This document shows positions 39,130 to 57,000 of a stretch of 64,000 bases of DNA, piece after piece. Location: positions 1 through 64,000 of the forward strand of contig CALSFV010000492.1 in the NCBI GenBank assembly GCA_943737045.1. The letters run 5' to 3'. Positions within the stretch are counted from its first letter, which is position 1; each line of letters starts with the position of its first letter. The translations under genes and the position numbers were made by a program. A model generated the notes under the pieces. It made no database searches, had not been told where the DNA came from, and worked only from the letters and a program-made list of their open reading frames with translations. The stretch comes from Parapristionchus giblindavisi. Its lineage: Eukaryota > Nematoda > Chromadorea > Rhabditida > Diplogasteridae.

Positions 39130-39290
39130 CATGCCCTCTCTCCCTCTCCCTCTTCTTCTCCCTCTTCTTCTCCCTCTCCTCCTCCCTCTCCTTCTCCCTC
39201 TCCCTCTCCCTCTCTCTTTCCTTCTCCCTCTCCTTCTCCCTCTCCTTCTCCCTCTCTCTCTCTCTCTCTCTCCTTCTCCCTCTCCCTCCA
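39130..39290. repeat. CCCTCT/CTTCTC repeat upstream of elks
   Basis: Irregular TCTCCC and CTTCTCCC units about 110 bases before the elks start codon. The Arg/Gly and Leu/Pro frames are artefacts of composition. Confidence 0.9.
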
Positions 39291-39403
39291 TCCTCATCTA
39301 CCCACTATATCTCGACATCTCTTCCCTATTAGCCTATAATCTTTCTTCCTTCATTACCTTTTAAAGGAATGTATTGACATCTCTTCTTCTTCTTCATATT
39401 CAA

Positions 39404-42400
39404 ATGTGGAATACACCAGGTCCTGCTCCTCCTTCTAGTTCATCTTCACAAAGACAACAAATAAGACAATTCTCTCGTTTAGATCGAAGAAATCAATTGA
39501 GGTTTATTCATTTTATGTATTATATACATTTATATGATATGTCTCAATTCATTCTATCAATCCCTTTTTTACCATCGACTCTCTATCTCTTCATCTCTTT
39601 TATTTCTCTCATCTTCAACTCAAACTCTTTACAATTTTTGTTTTCTTTCTACTGTCTTCTATAGAAAGAAGTTTCACTTTTATCTTGTTAAAATATGATG
39701 AATATAGTCGAATATTTCAATAGAGAAATTTAATTGTAGTACTTCATGTACATATATTCGGACTTTTGTCTTAGTTGCCATATTCTAAATAGTATATATT
39801 CTTATAATTGTATTATAATGGATTGAATATTCAGACATTATCATTCAATGGATGATCAGAATGGTTTATATGGAATAGAATCTGATGAATTATGTGATCC
39901 ATTATCAATATCAACTACTTATCAACCATCTAATAGAATAGGAGCTCCTTTATCAAATCCCATATCAACAAATCATTCATTTTGGAATAATCCATCCAAT
40001 ATAAATGTCCCCATTGGGTTAGTCGTCTATATTATATTCATTCATTCGTCACATCCTTTATAGTCTAAAAGGATACAATTTGGAGGTTGAATATGGTCAA
40101 TTGCGTCAAGAATATACAGCAACAGTGGAGAAATTGAATGAAGTTAGATATTATAGAATAATGAATTGATATCTATTCATATGATATTTAGACAATGTTC
40201 TCAATCAAAACATTTTGGTCTCCTGAATTGAAAAGAGAACGACAATTGAGAAGAGAAGAACAAAATAGAATATCTATGCTAGAAAGAAGATTAATAGATA
40301 GTGATAATATACATCAAAGGTATATATACATATTATACATATGTATATCATTTTCATTCTCTAAAGTTTATTATAGATCATCACTAGAAGGAGGAATATC
40401 GATTGAAATGGAAGAACAAATTATGATTTTGCAGGATAAAATATGTCGATTACAGGAAACATTACGATTAAAGGATGAACAAATTGCTTCATTATGTATT
40501 GTATGTTTATTAAATAAATTCCTCTTGAGCATAGTCTTATTGTCTGTAGTTTAGCATTATCTTTAGAATCTTCTTTAGTACTATTTTTCTACGTAACATG
40601 TATTTGCCGTATTTCAAGAATATAATATATTTTGTTTTCTTAATTTATAATGGATCTATTTTCAGAATGAACCAAATGAAAGTCGAAAAGATATGGAGAA
40701 TACTTTGAAAAAAATTGATGAAAAGAATGAAAGGATTATCGATTTAGAAGATGAAATAGTACAATTGAGAAATAGAATATCTTCTAAACCAAGAGATTTC
40801 ACTGAGAAAGGATCAACTAATCATGAAATCGTTTGTTTATCTCTTAAATATGATATCATTACCATTTCATTCATTTAGACCACTCTTAGAATGAAAATGG
40901 AAAGATCTGAGGTTGAATTAAGTGAAAAGAAGCAAGAGTTAATGACTTGTCAGACAAGGTAGATCAATAGATCAATCGATATTACATATATGAATGGATA
41001 TTGATTATAGACTTCGAAATGCAGAAGATGAATTGAATGAACTACGATCTCATGTTCAACTATTGAAAGATACATCAACAAGTAAAGAAGAACAAAGTAC
41101 TCTTCTATTAGGAGATGTTGAAGCATTGAGATCTAAATTAGAAATGAGAAATAGATCTATTGAACAGAAAGAACTACAAATTGAAAAGAATCAAAAAGAA
41201 TTAAATGATATGAAGGCTGAATCAAATGAAAGAATGGAAAATGTAAGTGAATGAATAGATAGATATTGATTCATTCGTATGATTATGATTATAGATACGA
41301 AAGATGGAAGTAAGAAATACTCAAGTATTAGGAAGATTAGAACATATTGAAGGAGAATTAAGAGATAAAGAAAGAGAAATTGAAAAAATGAAACAGAGAT
41401 TGGCTGCACATCCAGATACTAATAGAGAAAGAGAATGGAATGCACGTTTTGAAGAAGGTAATCATATCATATATGGATATAATATCTACACTGATGTAAT
41501 GAATTGAGGTGAAAGAGAACGACAACGACTACAACAATCAATCGATGAAGTTAGAATTGCTGCTGAAAAAGAACATAAAGCACAGTTAGAGACTTATCAA
41601 TCTGAAGTATAACAGATCAATCGATAAATCGATAATTAATAATTATTGATTGATTGTAGGTCACTCGTCTTCGACAAACAGTTGAGACATTAGAGACAGA
41701 ATTAGCGGATAGAGATGTATTATTAGAAAGTCAAAATGAGAAGATAGGAGATATGGGAAGAGAAATATCAATTGCTGAGAAGAAAATGAATGATGCTATG
41801 ATTGATAAAGGAACAGATGAGATAAGAAAAGAAGTAAATACAATTCATATAATGAATTGTAATAGATTAATTATCTGATTTATAGTTGGAATCAGCTCGT
41901 AGCGAAGTAGATAAACTACTCAAAATGTTACATAATTTAGAGAAAGAGAAGACTACTCTCACTGTTAAATGTAAACAGGTTTGTAATACTGTTTATGACT
42001 TATTTATAGATATTTATGAGATGGACTACAATATTTGTTTCTTCTTTTTTTATCTTCTGAAATTATAAATGAGATCATTTCAGTTGATGGGAGAGAAAGA
42101 TTCATCTGCTGATGAGATCCAGGGATTAAGTGGAGTTACCAATGTTAAACAGAGAATTCAAGTATAGTCTATTCATTATTAGATTATTCATTCATTTATA
42201 GATTGATTTTTATAATTTATTTTTTGATTGGTTAATTGATTAATTGATTGGGTTAAGGAATTAGAAGAAGCTCTAGCAGAATCTGTATCCATAACTGCTG
42301 AAAGAGAAGTTCATCTACAACAACAGAAACAATTACTCGCTCAAACTTCAAATCAAGTAAATCAATCAATAATATCTCAATTAATCAATAAATGATACTG

Positions 42401-42970
42401 TATTCCAGTTGGGAGAATGTCGTCGAGAGAATAAAGAACTACGTAGTCGATTATCGAATACAAGTGGAGAAGGGCATGAATCATTAGTTAAATCAATTGA
42501 AATGGAGAGGAAACAACATATGGAACAATTATATCAACTCAAGTATCTATCATATATGATATGATATAATGACTGATGATTTGTAGACAAGAAGCTCTAT
42601 TATCAGCAATATCAGAGAAAGAAGCTCATATTGCACTTCTTGAAAGATCAAATGGACCACAGAATGAAATAGATACTGTTAGAAGACATAAAGAAGGATT
42701 GATGAGAAAGTTACAGGTATGAATAGATATGAATGAATAGATTGAATGAATAGATTGAATGAATAGGAAGAGAATGAAAGAAGATCATATCTTCATCATC
42801 CTAATTCATCTCGGATACCATTAAAATCATCTACATTACCTATTCTACCTGGTAATATTTCATCTCAATCACATGGAGTTATATTACCTGGAGGAGTATC
42901 ATACTCGTCTCCATCTAATCAACAAAGACAACAACTTCTAGATACTAATGATGATGGTATATGGGCTTAG
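39404..42970 (+). CDS. elks-1: ELKS/CAST/ERC presynaptic active-zone scaffold
   Basis: It starts MWNTPGPAPPSSSSSQRQQI and runs through roughly 18-20 short exons to a TAG at 42968-42970. Diagnostic is the exon with SIKTFWSPELKRERQLRREE, the hallmark of ELKS/CAST/ERC proteins. Most of the chain is predicted coiled coil (heptads in EVEYGQLRQEYTATVEKLNE, RLRNAEDELNELRSHVQLL, EHIEGELRDKEREIEKMKQR and many more), used for dimerisation and binding of liprin-alpha/SYD-2. The C-terminus DTNDDGIWA carries the conserved IWA ending that binds the RIM/UNC-10 PDZ domain. It organises the active zone and calcium-channel positioning. The first exon is Pro/Ser-rich. The small exons and short introns are typical of this locus. 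Confidence 0.93.
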
Positions 42971-43324
42971 ATCTATTCATTCTTATATATCATATCTTAT
43001 TCACTTCATATTATTCATTATTCCATTGTTCCCATCACTTTTCTTCTTTGTCATGTCATTCACTATCATAGACTCAATTCATTCATTCCTCAATTCTAAT
43101 CTACAATATAATAGTCACTAAATTCATTCACGGTGCTTTCCATTTCTTACTTTATACTCAACTGTTGTTATAACTCTCATAAGAACGTGTCTCACATTAT
43201 GAATACAATTATATTCTTGCTAGGTTTATATTCAATGCCATAATACGTTATCACTACTTCTTTCATTCCAAATAAATATTATTTATTATAAATCTCCCTA
43301 TATACACATAAATAGATATAATGA
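42971..43324. other. 3' gap between convergent elks and hscb
   Basis: 354 bases, AT-rich with AATAAA-like signals on both strands. No gene. Confidence 0.6.
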
Positions 43325-44270
43325 TTATGTTCCTCTTATCTTCTCAGATATTCTATTACTAATAGATTGTAGATATGCTAGTTTAGATGTATTTCGTTCA
43401 GCCGATGGAATATCTCCTTCTTTCAATGATGCTGATATATTCTTCTCTATCTTTTCACTCTCCATACGAATCTCCAATGTATAAACATAATTAATAATGA
43501 TCTGAAGAGATACTTAATTCTATACTTCATTCTGTATACTTTCTTTCTCTTCATCAGTTGATGCTTCATCAACTCTTACATTCAATTCAAACATTTCCAT
43601 TAGAACTTCAGGAGGGGGTGATTCACTATAACAAAACATCTAATCATAATCAATATATTATATACAAACGTGATGTTATCATCTTGATCAACAACTTCAA
43701 TAGGTCCTCCTTTAGTTAATTGTATAATATATCGAGATCTTCTAACTGCATCTGATAACATTAAACGAGCTGATGATAGAACTCTTGAATGTTGTTCTGC
43801 TAGATCTTTCTCCTATAATATACTCAATCAATATCATGTCATATTAATGTCAACAAGGGGAACTCGTTGTGAAGCGTTGGGGAACTTATCAGGATGAAGT
43901 TTAGTTGATAATTCAATCAATCTCTTCTTTACTTCTAACTGGTTTATCAAAAATTCTGTCTGAATGAAAGATCAATAAATTAGAATATGTTTAGTTCGAA
44001 CTTACAGGTAGACCAACATATTCAAATAGATTAACTTTAGATGGAGGTTGTAGATGACCACATCCATCACAAAATAGAGATGTTCCATAATTGATATATG
44101 ATGATTAGAGTATAGATGAAAGATGAATACCTTGCTTTCTTACAAGATAAACATGACCAACATGAACGATCAATACCATTACAATATTGTTTCATTGATA
44201 TTTGATAACATCTATATGTAGATGCAATAGTTGTATAAGATCGAACATGTGAAGAGACACGTCCAAGCAT
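43325..44270 (-). CDS. hscb: HSCB/HSC20 J-domain iron-sulfur cluster co-chaperone
   Basis: The N-terminus MLGRVSSHVRSYTTIAST is basic and Ser/Thr-rich, a plausible mitochondrial presequence. A metal-binding knuckle follows, CWSCLSC..FCDGCGHLQPP, matching the CWxC/FCxxC N-domain of animal HSCB. The J domain reads NLFEYVGLP, then KKRLIELSTKLHPDKFPNAS with the HPD motif. The HSCB C-terminal three-helix domain (EKDLAEQHSRVLSSARLML, VLMEMFELNVRVDEAST, SLKEGDIPSAERNTSKLAYL) binds ISCU. It passes Fe-S clusters from ISCU to client chaperone complexes via HSPA9. Six or so exons end with TAA at 43325-43327. The junction inside the knuckle (between SCKKA and TSLFC) has a GT donor but no AG acceptor in the expected place. 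Confidence 0.88.
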
Positions 44271-44362
44271 TATTATTTAACTGATAATTTAATTATTTTT
44301 CATTAATTCTACATGTAATGTTTAACAGTAATGGAGATTCACATTATGAAAAAATGTATCCA

Positions 44363-44459
44363 TCCCTGAGCATTCAAACAAATGTAAAAAATTTCATTGA
44401 AAAAAAGAGAAATGGGTATGAGTGATGACAGTCCCGCCCATTTGAATGCTCGGGCTTGG
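44363..44459. mobile_element. ~100-bp palindromic MITE-like repeat
   Basis: Inverted blocks CCTGAGCATTCAAA and, in reverse complement, CCGAGCATTCAAATG border an AT-rich centre with CAGTCCCGCCC. Termini and target duplication are unclear. Confidence 0.45.
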
Positions 44460-44754
44460 ACACCTCTCATCAAAAGAATGTTAGATCCCCTCTGTTGCTA
44501 ATTCCCCTCTAATGAGATGTTATAAGATATGTAAAAGGATGCCGAATCCATTGTATATCCTTCGAATACACAGAGATCAATCAGATTTATTAATCAATAG
44601 ATCAACGATAGAGACAACGATTTAAATATGAAACGAGAATGAGAACGCATGTATATTACTGCAAGCGTAACAGAAACAATATTAAAGGAAATGGAATGAG
44701 AATTTAAATAATGAGGATATATAGAATGACCAAGATGATATAAATATTCACGAC

Positions 44755-45827
44755 TTATTTCTTAGCATAATCAACCTTCATCTGTTGATTAGGAGTGATC
44801 TTGAAGTTATTGAGGGACTGCAATTAACACAATATTAATATTTCCTTATACAATATATACATATTTAAAGTAAGCAGCTCAACTAAATTATATGATGTAA
44901 ATATAAAAATGATTAACCTGACGAGCAGGGGCCGCTTCACTTTCACTATCGAACTCTACGAAGGCAATTCCAGTACGATTGGGGACCATACGAATATCTT
45001 TAAGACCAGGGAAACTGAAAGAAGATTGAATGATTAGACAATGAATAGTACTGAACAACATACGATTGGAATAGAAGACGAAGCATATCAGGTGTAGTCT
45101 CATCAGGTAGATTAGTACAGAATAGAATCTTATTAGGTTGAGATGGACCACTATCATCTCCAGTTGATGATATTATTGCTGCCTATAATACAATACATGT
45201 ATCATTCACACTGTATATACAATTGTATACAATACCTTAGCTGCTCTCTTAGCAGATTTAGGCTTCTTCTGAACTCTTCCAGCACTCTTCTTAGGTCTCT
45301 CAATATATGTTCCTTTGGCCTTTGAGATAACATCTGAATCTTCACGAGCGAATTGAATGCGCTACAATGAATCAATATATAGAGTGAACATAGAAAGATA
45401 GATACCATAGGCTTATCATAGAATGGAAATCCTTGCATTGCTCTCATAGCAGCTGATGAAGATGACATCTCTTTGAATACAACATGAGCCTATAAAGAGA
45501 TCAAGTGATGTCTAAGTGCAATGACATCACTGTATAACATTTGATAAGGAAGATGAAATACAAATGAGATAAAGACTAACTTGTCCACGCATACGAAGAG
45601 TTTTGAATACTAGAATAGATACAATCTCTCCAAATTGAGTAAAGATAGCATGGAGTGCCTTCTTCAATTCTATAATATTATCATTCATTACAAATATACT
45701 CAAACAGTTTGAACAAAATACAATCTACATTACCTTCTTTCTTGACCTTCTCATTGAGATTATTGATGTAAATGGTGTGATTGGGCTTGATATCTGCCAT
45801 ATTCTTATCGGAACTGCAAACTGCCAT
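44755..45827 (-). CDS. U1A/U2B'' snRNP protein (SNF family), two RRMs
   Basis: Starts [20 protein letters not shown]; the second Met may be the native start, since the first six residues precede the conserved region. RRM1 has RNP2 TIYINNL and RNP1 RGQAHVVF, the U1A/U2B''-specific pattern, with [13 protein letters not shown] at the end. A Lys/Arg-rich linker ([19 protein letters not shown]) follows. RRM2 has RNP2 [22 protein letters not shown]1 GIAFVEF and the ending [18 protein letters not shown]. Seven exons, all in frame. It binds stem-loops of U1 and/or U2 snRNA in the spliceosome. The sequence does not decide between U1A and U2B''; many invertebrates use one dual-function SNF, while C. 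elegans has two. Confidence 0.93.
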
Positions 45828-46045
45828 TGTTAACAAATAATAGAGAATGCATCAGCTGATTCAGGATAAACAATGGTTAATAAACCAATCAAATGATAAA
45901 AAAGATTGACAGAGAAAGAAAAATATTTATACAAATATATTTACAATATTACTTGTATGAGTAGTAGTGAATACCCGACAAACAATTGAGATGAGTGGCA
46001 ATAATACTATGTATGCATTAACTTTATATCTAAACAACTATAACT

Positions 46046-48331
<2,286 letters not shown>

Positions 48332-49292
48332 TACAATTCACATAATAGCAGTATTCTCGACCATCAGCTTGCTCAAAACAAAAAAAAGCGTACATCCAAT
48401 TGGTTCATTTGTAACGGAGAACAGAGAATTCAAATATTTCTCCGCGTCTAAAGATTTCGAAAATACGTCCTGGGCGTATTTATGTGACAACTGGTGGATT
48501 AAAAGGACGTATAATTCGTAGTCCACTATTTATCAGGAGTGGTTCCAACCGCATTTAGATGATTACAAAGCAAAAAAATTATGTAATGGTTCACAAAATG
48601 TTTAAAAAATATCAAATTTTGTAAATACTGAAACTACTTGAAATTTTTTGTCTGTGATACAGTAATCTAAGTGTAAATAGACGACGTTTGTGATTCTTCT
48701 ATTTTCTCTAACTGTCTATACTCTCTTCAGTTAACCTAATCTCTATATCTAACGAAATATCAAGCTCGTCTATGCCTCCTTCTTTCAGGATTTTGCTCGA
48801 TATACTATTGCTAAGACTTAGCCTTCATCACTTTTATAAACATTCCCACTTCTTTCATTTACGATTCACTTTTCCCTTGCTAATATTGCTTTTGACGCGA
48901 AAAAAGACTTTTCCAAATATTTCTCGCCTCAGCTTCTCTTTATTGATAATTTTAAGATGAAGCATGATACTTTCACAATATCTTTTATTGATCTCGATTT
49001 ATCCGGAAATATTAATAACTTCTGTTTTTTAGATACTTGTTAATCAAAGAATGGTGAAAGAAGTGGTGTAGACTTATTCATTCTACCTTAATATTCACGT
49101 GAGTACAAGTTGATCCTAGTGCATGCTTTTTATATTGTACATATGAATGTAATTGTGTCGTATGTGTGTTGTCGTTGTTGGAATAGAGATGATAAATGAG
49201 GAACATTCTCATCATTTCTTCTATGCATGTATTCATGTCGTGATTCAGCCATCCTTCAGTCTCTTATTTCAATTTCTTCTCTTCTTTTCTGC
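48332..49292. other. Region between divergent cereblon and MAPKAP kinase
   Basis: About 960 bases. A 62-codon - strand frame at 48338-48526 (including HKYAQDVFSKSLDAEKYLNS) looks protein-like but ends in a stop before the cereblon ATG and lacks in-phase splice links. I treat it as unproven. The rest is upstream and 5'UTR sequence of the kinase gene. Confidence 0.45.
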
Positions 49293-53353
<4,061 letters not shown>

Positions 53354-53983
53354 TTTATTCATTCTATCATATGGCATCATTCATTCCTTCTTATTTCATT
53401 TATATTCTCTTAACTGGTATTAATCATTTCATCACATCTCCTTTTATCTCACCAATCAATAATCTTTGTTTTCGCCATATTTCAATCAATCAATTATTGA
53501 TCACTGTCTCTCTCAAGTCGTGCATTGTGATTAATTATTCTATTCTCATTTATGTACAAATGTTTTGTATACATAGATATAGAGCATAAGTTTCATACAT
53601 TTCTATAAGCTCATGCATTGTCTCAAATAGATCTTCTATCGATTGGTATATGAACATGACTTCATTCAATTAATTATCACACTACAATCGATGAATAGTC
53701 AGGGAAAGTACAAATGAGTAGTACAAACAACTCGGGACAAGGAATATGTTACACCCCACATTTAGTTTTTTTAAATTAATAAATATGATAAATAACTATG
53801 TAAATACTTTGCTTTGATATATTTTAAAAAAGAGAAAAAAACGAAAAAAACCCAAAGAGAGTTGAAGATGATGTATTGATTGGGTTGTATGTGTATAAGG
53901 CATAAGATACATGTACAATGAATGGAAATGGGATGATGATTCCTATTGAGAATATCATTTGACGTATATATATAGTATAATAA
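53354..53983. other. 3' gap between convergent kinase and SEC24 genes
   Basis: AT-rich 630 bases with likely 3'UTR of the kinase (AATAAA-like near 53778) and of SEC24. No gene is seen. Confidence 0.5.
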
Positions 53984-54064
53984 CTATGATAGAATAGAAC
54001 GAATCTCTTTATGAATATAACATAAGAAGTCTACATAACTCATTCCAGATGTTCCAGTTTTATC
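53984..54064 (-). other. SEC24 distal alternative last exon
   Basis: 81 bases after a TTTCAG acceptor, encoding [20 protein letters not shown] then IRSILS and a TAG. It is identical in length and phase to the proximal copy at 54177-54257. Of the two it looks closer to the usual SEC24C/D ending (SYVDFLC-x-x-HKEI). Confidence 0.85.
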
Positions 54065-57000
54065 CTGAAATATCAGAGAAAATCAATTGAATCAATATTA
54101 CATATCGATGACAGTAATCCCAATATTTGTCATAAAAGGGTAGTAGATCCCCTCACCAACAAAAAGAAGTGAATATCTAAGAAAGAAGCTTTCTGATTTC
54201 TTGATGCACATATACAACAAAGTCAATATAGCTCATTCCAGAGGGACCTGTTTTGTCCTGTAATACAATGATAGTATTACAGTATACCCACTACATCAAA
54301 TAGTACGGTATGAATAGGAATGAACTAACCTCAATAAGGAACTTCTTCATCCATTGTTCTAATGTTTCCTTCTCTCTAATAATGAATATCTTCTTCTTTC
54401 TAGCACTATTATCGATTAATGATATAGCACTTCTCAATGCTCTTGATGAGGAATTATCCTTCTCTGGTACAACATGCTATAATCATTCATTCATTCATCT
54501 ATCTATCATCAAGTACTCACAGTTTCAGTATCAACAAGAGCAATACTACCAACTCCAAATACATCTTGAATCCATTTCTGAGGCACATTCAATCCAAGCC
54601 ATAAGAATAATACAAGTCCATTATCGATTAGATATGCCTATAATATTTATTAATCGATAATAGATGAGGAAATAGAGAAATATAGAGAAAAGATACAGAA
54701 TCATTTTGGAAGAATTCAATAGAAGCTCTGATTGGAGTTGGAAGAGTAACATCTTCACCTTCTACCATCTATAAATATTACTTATTTTGTTCTTTCAATT
54801 ATATAGATCATATACAAATTGTATTAAAGATATGACCTCAAGGGAAGATACAGCAACAATTTTAGGATACAACAATCTCATAGCATCTTCTACTCTTACA
54901 CCTCTCATTATTTCAATCATCCATGCCTTATCATCAACTGCCATTTCATTACCTGTAACATAATCAATTCAATAAAGAGAAGACTGAATAATAAATTGAA
55001 ATGGAATAATAATAAAGTAATAATACCTCCAGCTAGTGCATCATGTTTCATAATACTATTGACATATAGAGGAAGTAGTTTAAGTGATTCAGGAAGTATC
55101 AATTGACCAAGTGGAGACTAAATATATACATATTCATATATTGTGATCATGATGATCAATACAACGAATAAAATGTACCTGAACTGAACACTTTTCTCTA
55201 TAAGCAGCCAGTATCTTAGCTGTTCTAGCTGCTAACGATTCTTTCATTTCTCTATGACCTTTCTCACGATTTGCTTCGATTGCTAACAATGAATATATTA
55301 TATCGATTATCAACTGATTAATATGAATAACCATTCTTTAGCAGATAAGTAGCAATAGTTTCATGATCAGCAGTTCGATATAATCCATTATAATCAGATG
55401 ATACAGGCATACATATATTGAGTATACGAAGTCTACGTCTACCACTACATGATGTATACAATACTGCTGCCTGTAATCAATGTGATATCAAAGATCAAAG
55501 ATCAATCTGGACATACTTGTACTACTGCACTCTCTGCATTCAATTTGTCATCGTGTCGAAGTTCAGCGAATAAAGTCTAAATAACAACTTATCTCATTAA
55601 TATATAGAAAATACTATCTGAGAGAATTCAACAACTGTGATATTTTTGGTATCGATGAAAAATAGATTTTTCTGTTTTATGTATAATAATTACAGGCTCC
55701 ATGAGTGTCGTTCACTGGTACTTGTAAATTCCTTCCAATTGAAAATTCGCTTCAGGAGGTGACTACACCATGATTTGGCGCCTTTTCCTAAAAAGTTTAT
55801 TTCGTATCCAATCGATTCGGGAGTTGGTGCACTCGACTCCTTGGCTAATTCTAAGAAACTATTGTCGAGGAGAGTTTTTCGATCAACGGACAACGAAGGC
55901 TGGAATTGGGAATTTTCGAAAAAAAATTCACGTTAAATTAGTTCTCACTATTTTCCCATGGCGAATGCAATTTTTTTATTTGCTCATTAGCTTCTCCATA
56001 TTACATTACACCTTTAGTTTAAAATTCATAATTTTTTAAAAATACAATTCATGTGAACTAATCATTTTTATAACGAAAGTCGTGAATTATGGTGTGCTCC
56101 TACAGTAATCCCTAATTGGTTAATTTGGTTTTTCGCTAGTTTTAAGCGTAATTTCAGCCCTTTTCTTTACAATATTAGAGGTATATGCCTATTCTGAACC
56201 ATCGGAGTACAGTTCCACGATATATGTGATGATCACATTGCTGATTGTACATGTACTGTAAATTTTATTCACTTTCGTATCCGAGCCAGCTTGCGTAGTA
56301 GTTACCATACTCATGCCGTTCCGTACTCTTTCTCGGTTTTATAGACTGATCAGAGAATAAGAGAGAGCACGTAAATTACAGTACAAGTACGATCAGCAAT
56401 GTGATCATCACATATACCGTGCAACTGTACTCCGATGGTGCAGAATAGGCATATACCTCTAACATTGTAAAGAAAAGGGCTGAAAATACGCTTAAAACTA
56501 GCAAAAAACAAAATTAACCGATTAGGGATTACTGTAGGAGCACACCATAATTCACGACGTTCGTTATAAAAATGATTATTTCACATGAATTGTATTTTTC
56601 AAAAATTATGAATTTTAAACTAAAGGTGTAATATAATATGGAGAGGCTAATGAGCAAATAAAAAATTTGCATTCGCCATGGGAAAACAGTGAGAATTAAT
56701 TTAATGTGAATTTTGTTTCGAAAATTCCCAATTCCAGCCTTCGTTGTCCGTTGATCAAAAAACTCTCGTCGACAATAGTTTCTTAGAATTAGCCAAGGAG
56801 TCGAGTGCACCAACTCCCGAATCGATTGGACACGAAAGAAACTTTTTAAGAAAAGGCGCCAAAGCGTGGTGTGGTCACCTCCTGAAGTGAATTCTCAATT
56901 GGAAGGAATTTCCAAGTACCAGTGAACTACACTCATGGAGCCTGTAATTATCATACATAAAACAGAAAAATCTATTTTTCATCAATACCGCACCTATGTC

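Noticed and set aside
55770..56813. Two similar proteins (frames with [11 protein letters not shown]) on opposite strands
   Set aside because: They are the same frame read from both arms of the palindromic element. There is no family similarity and stops lie at different places.
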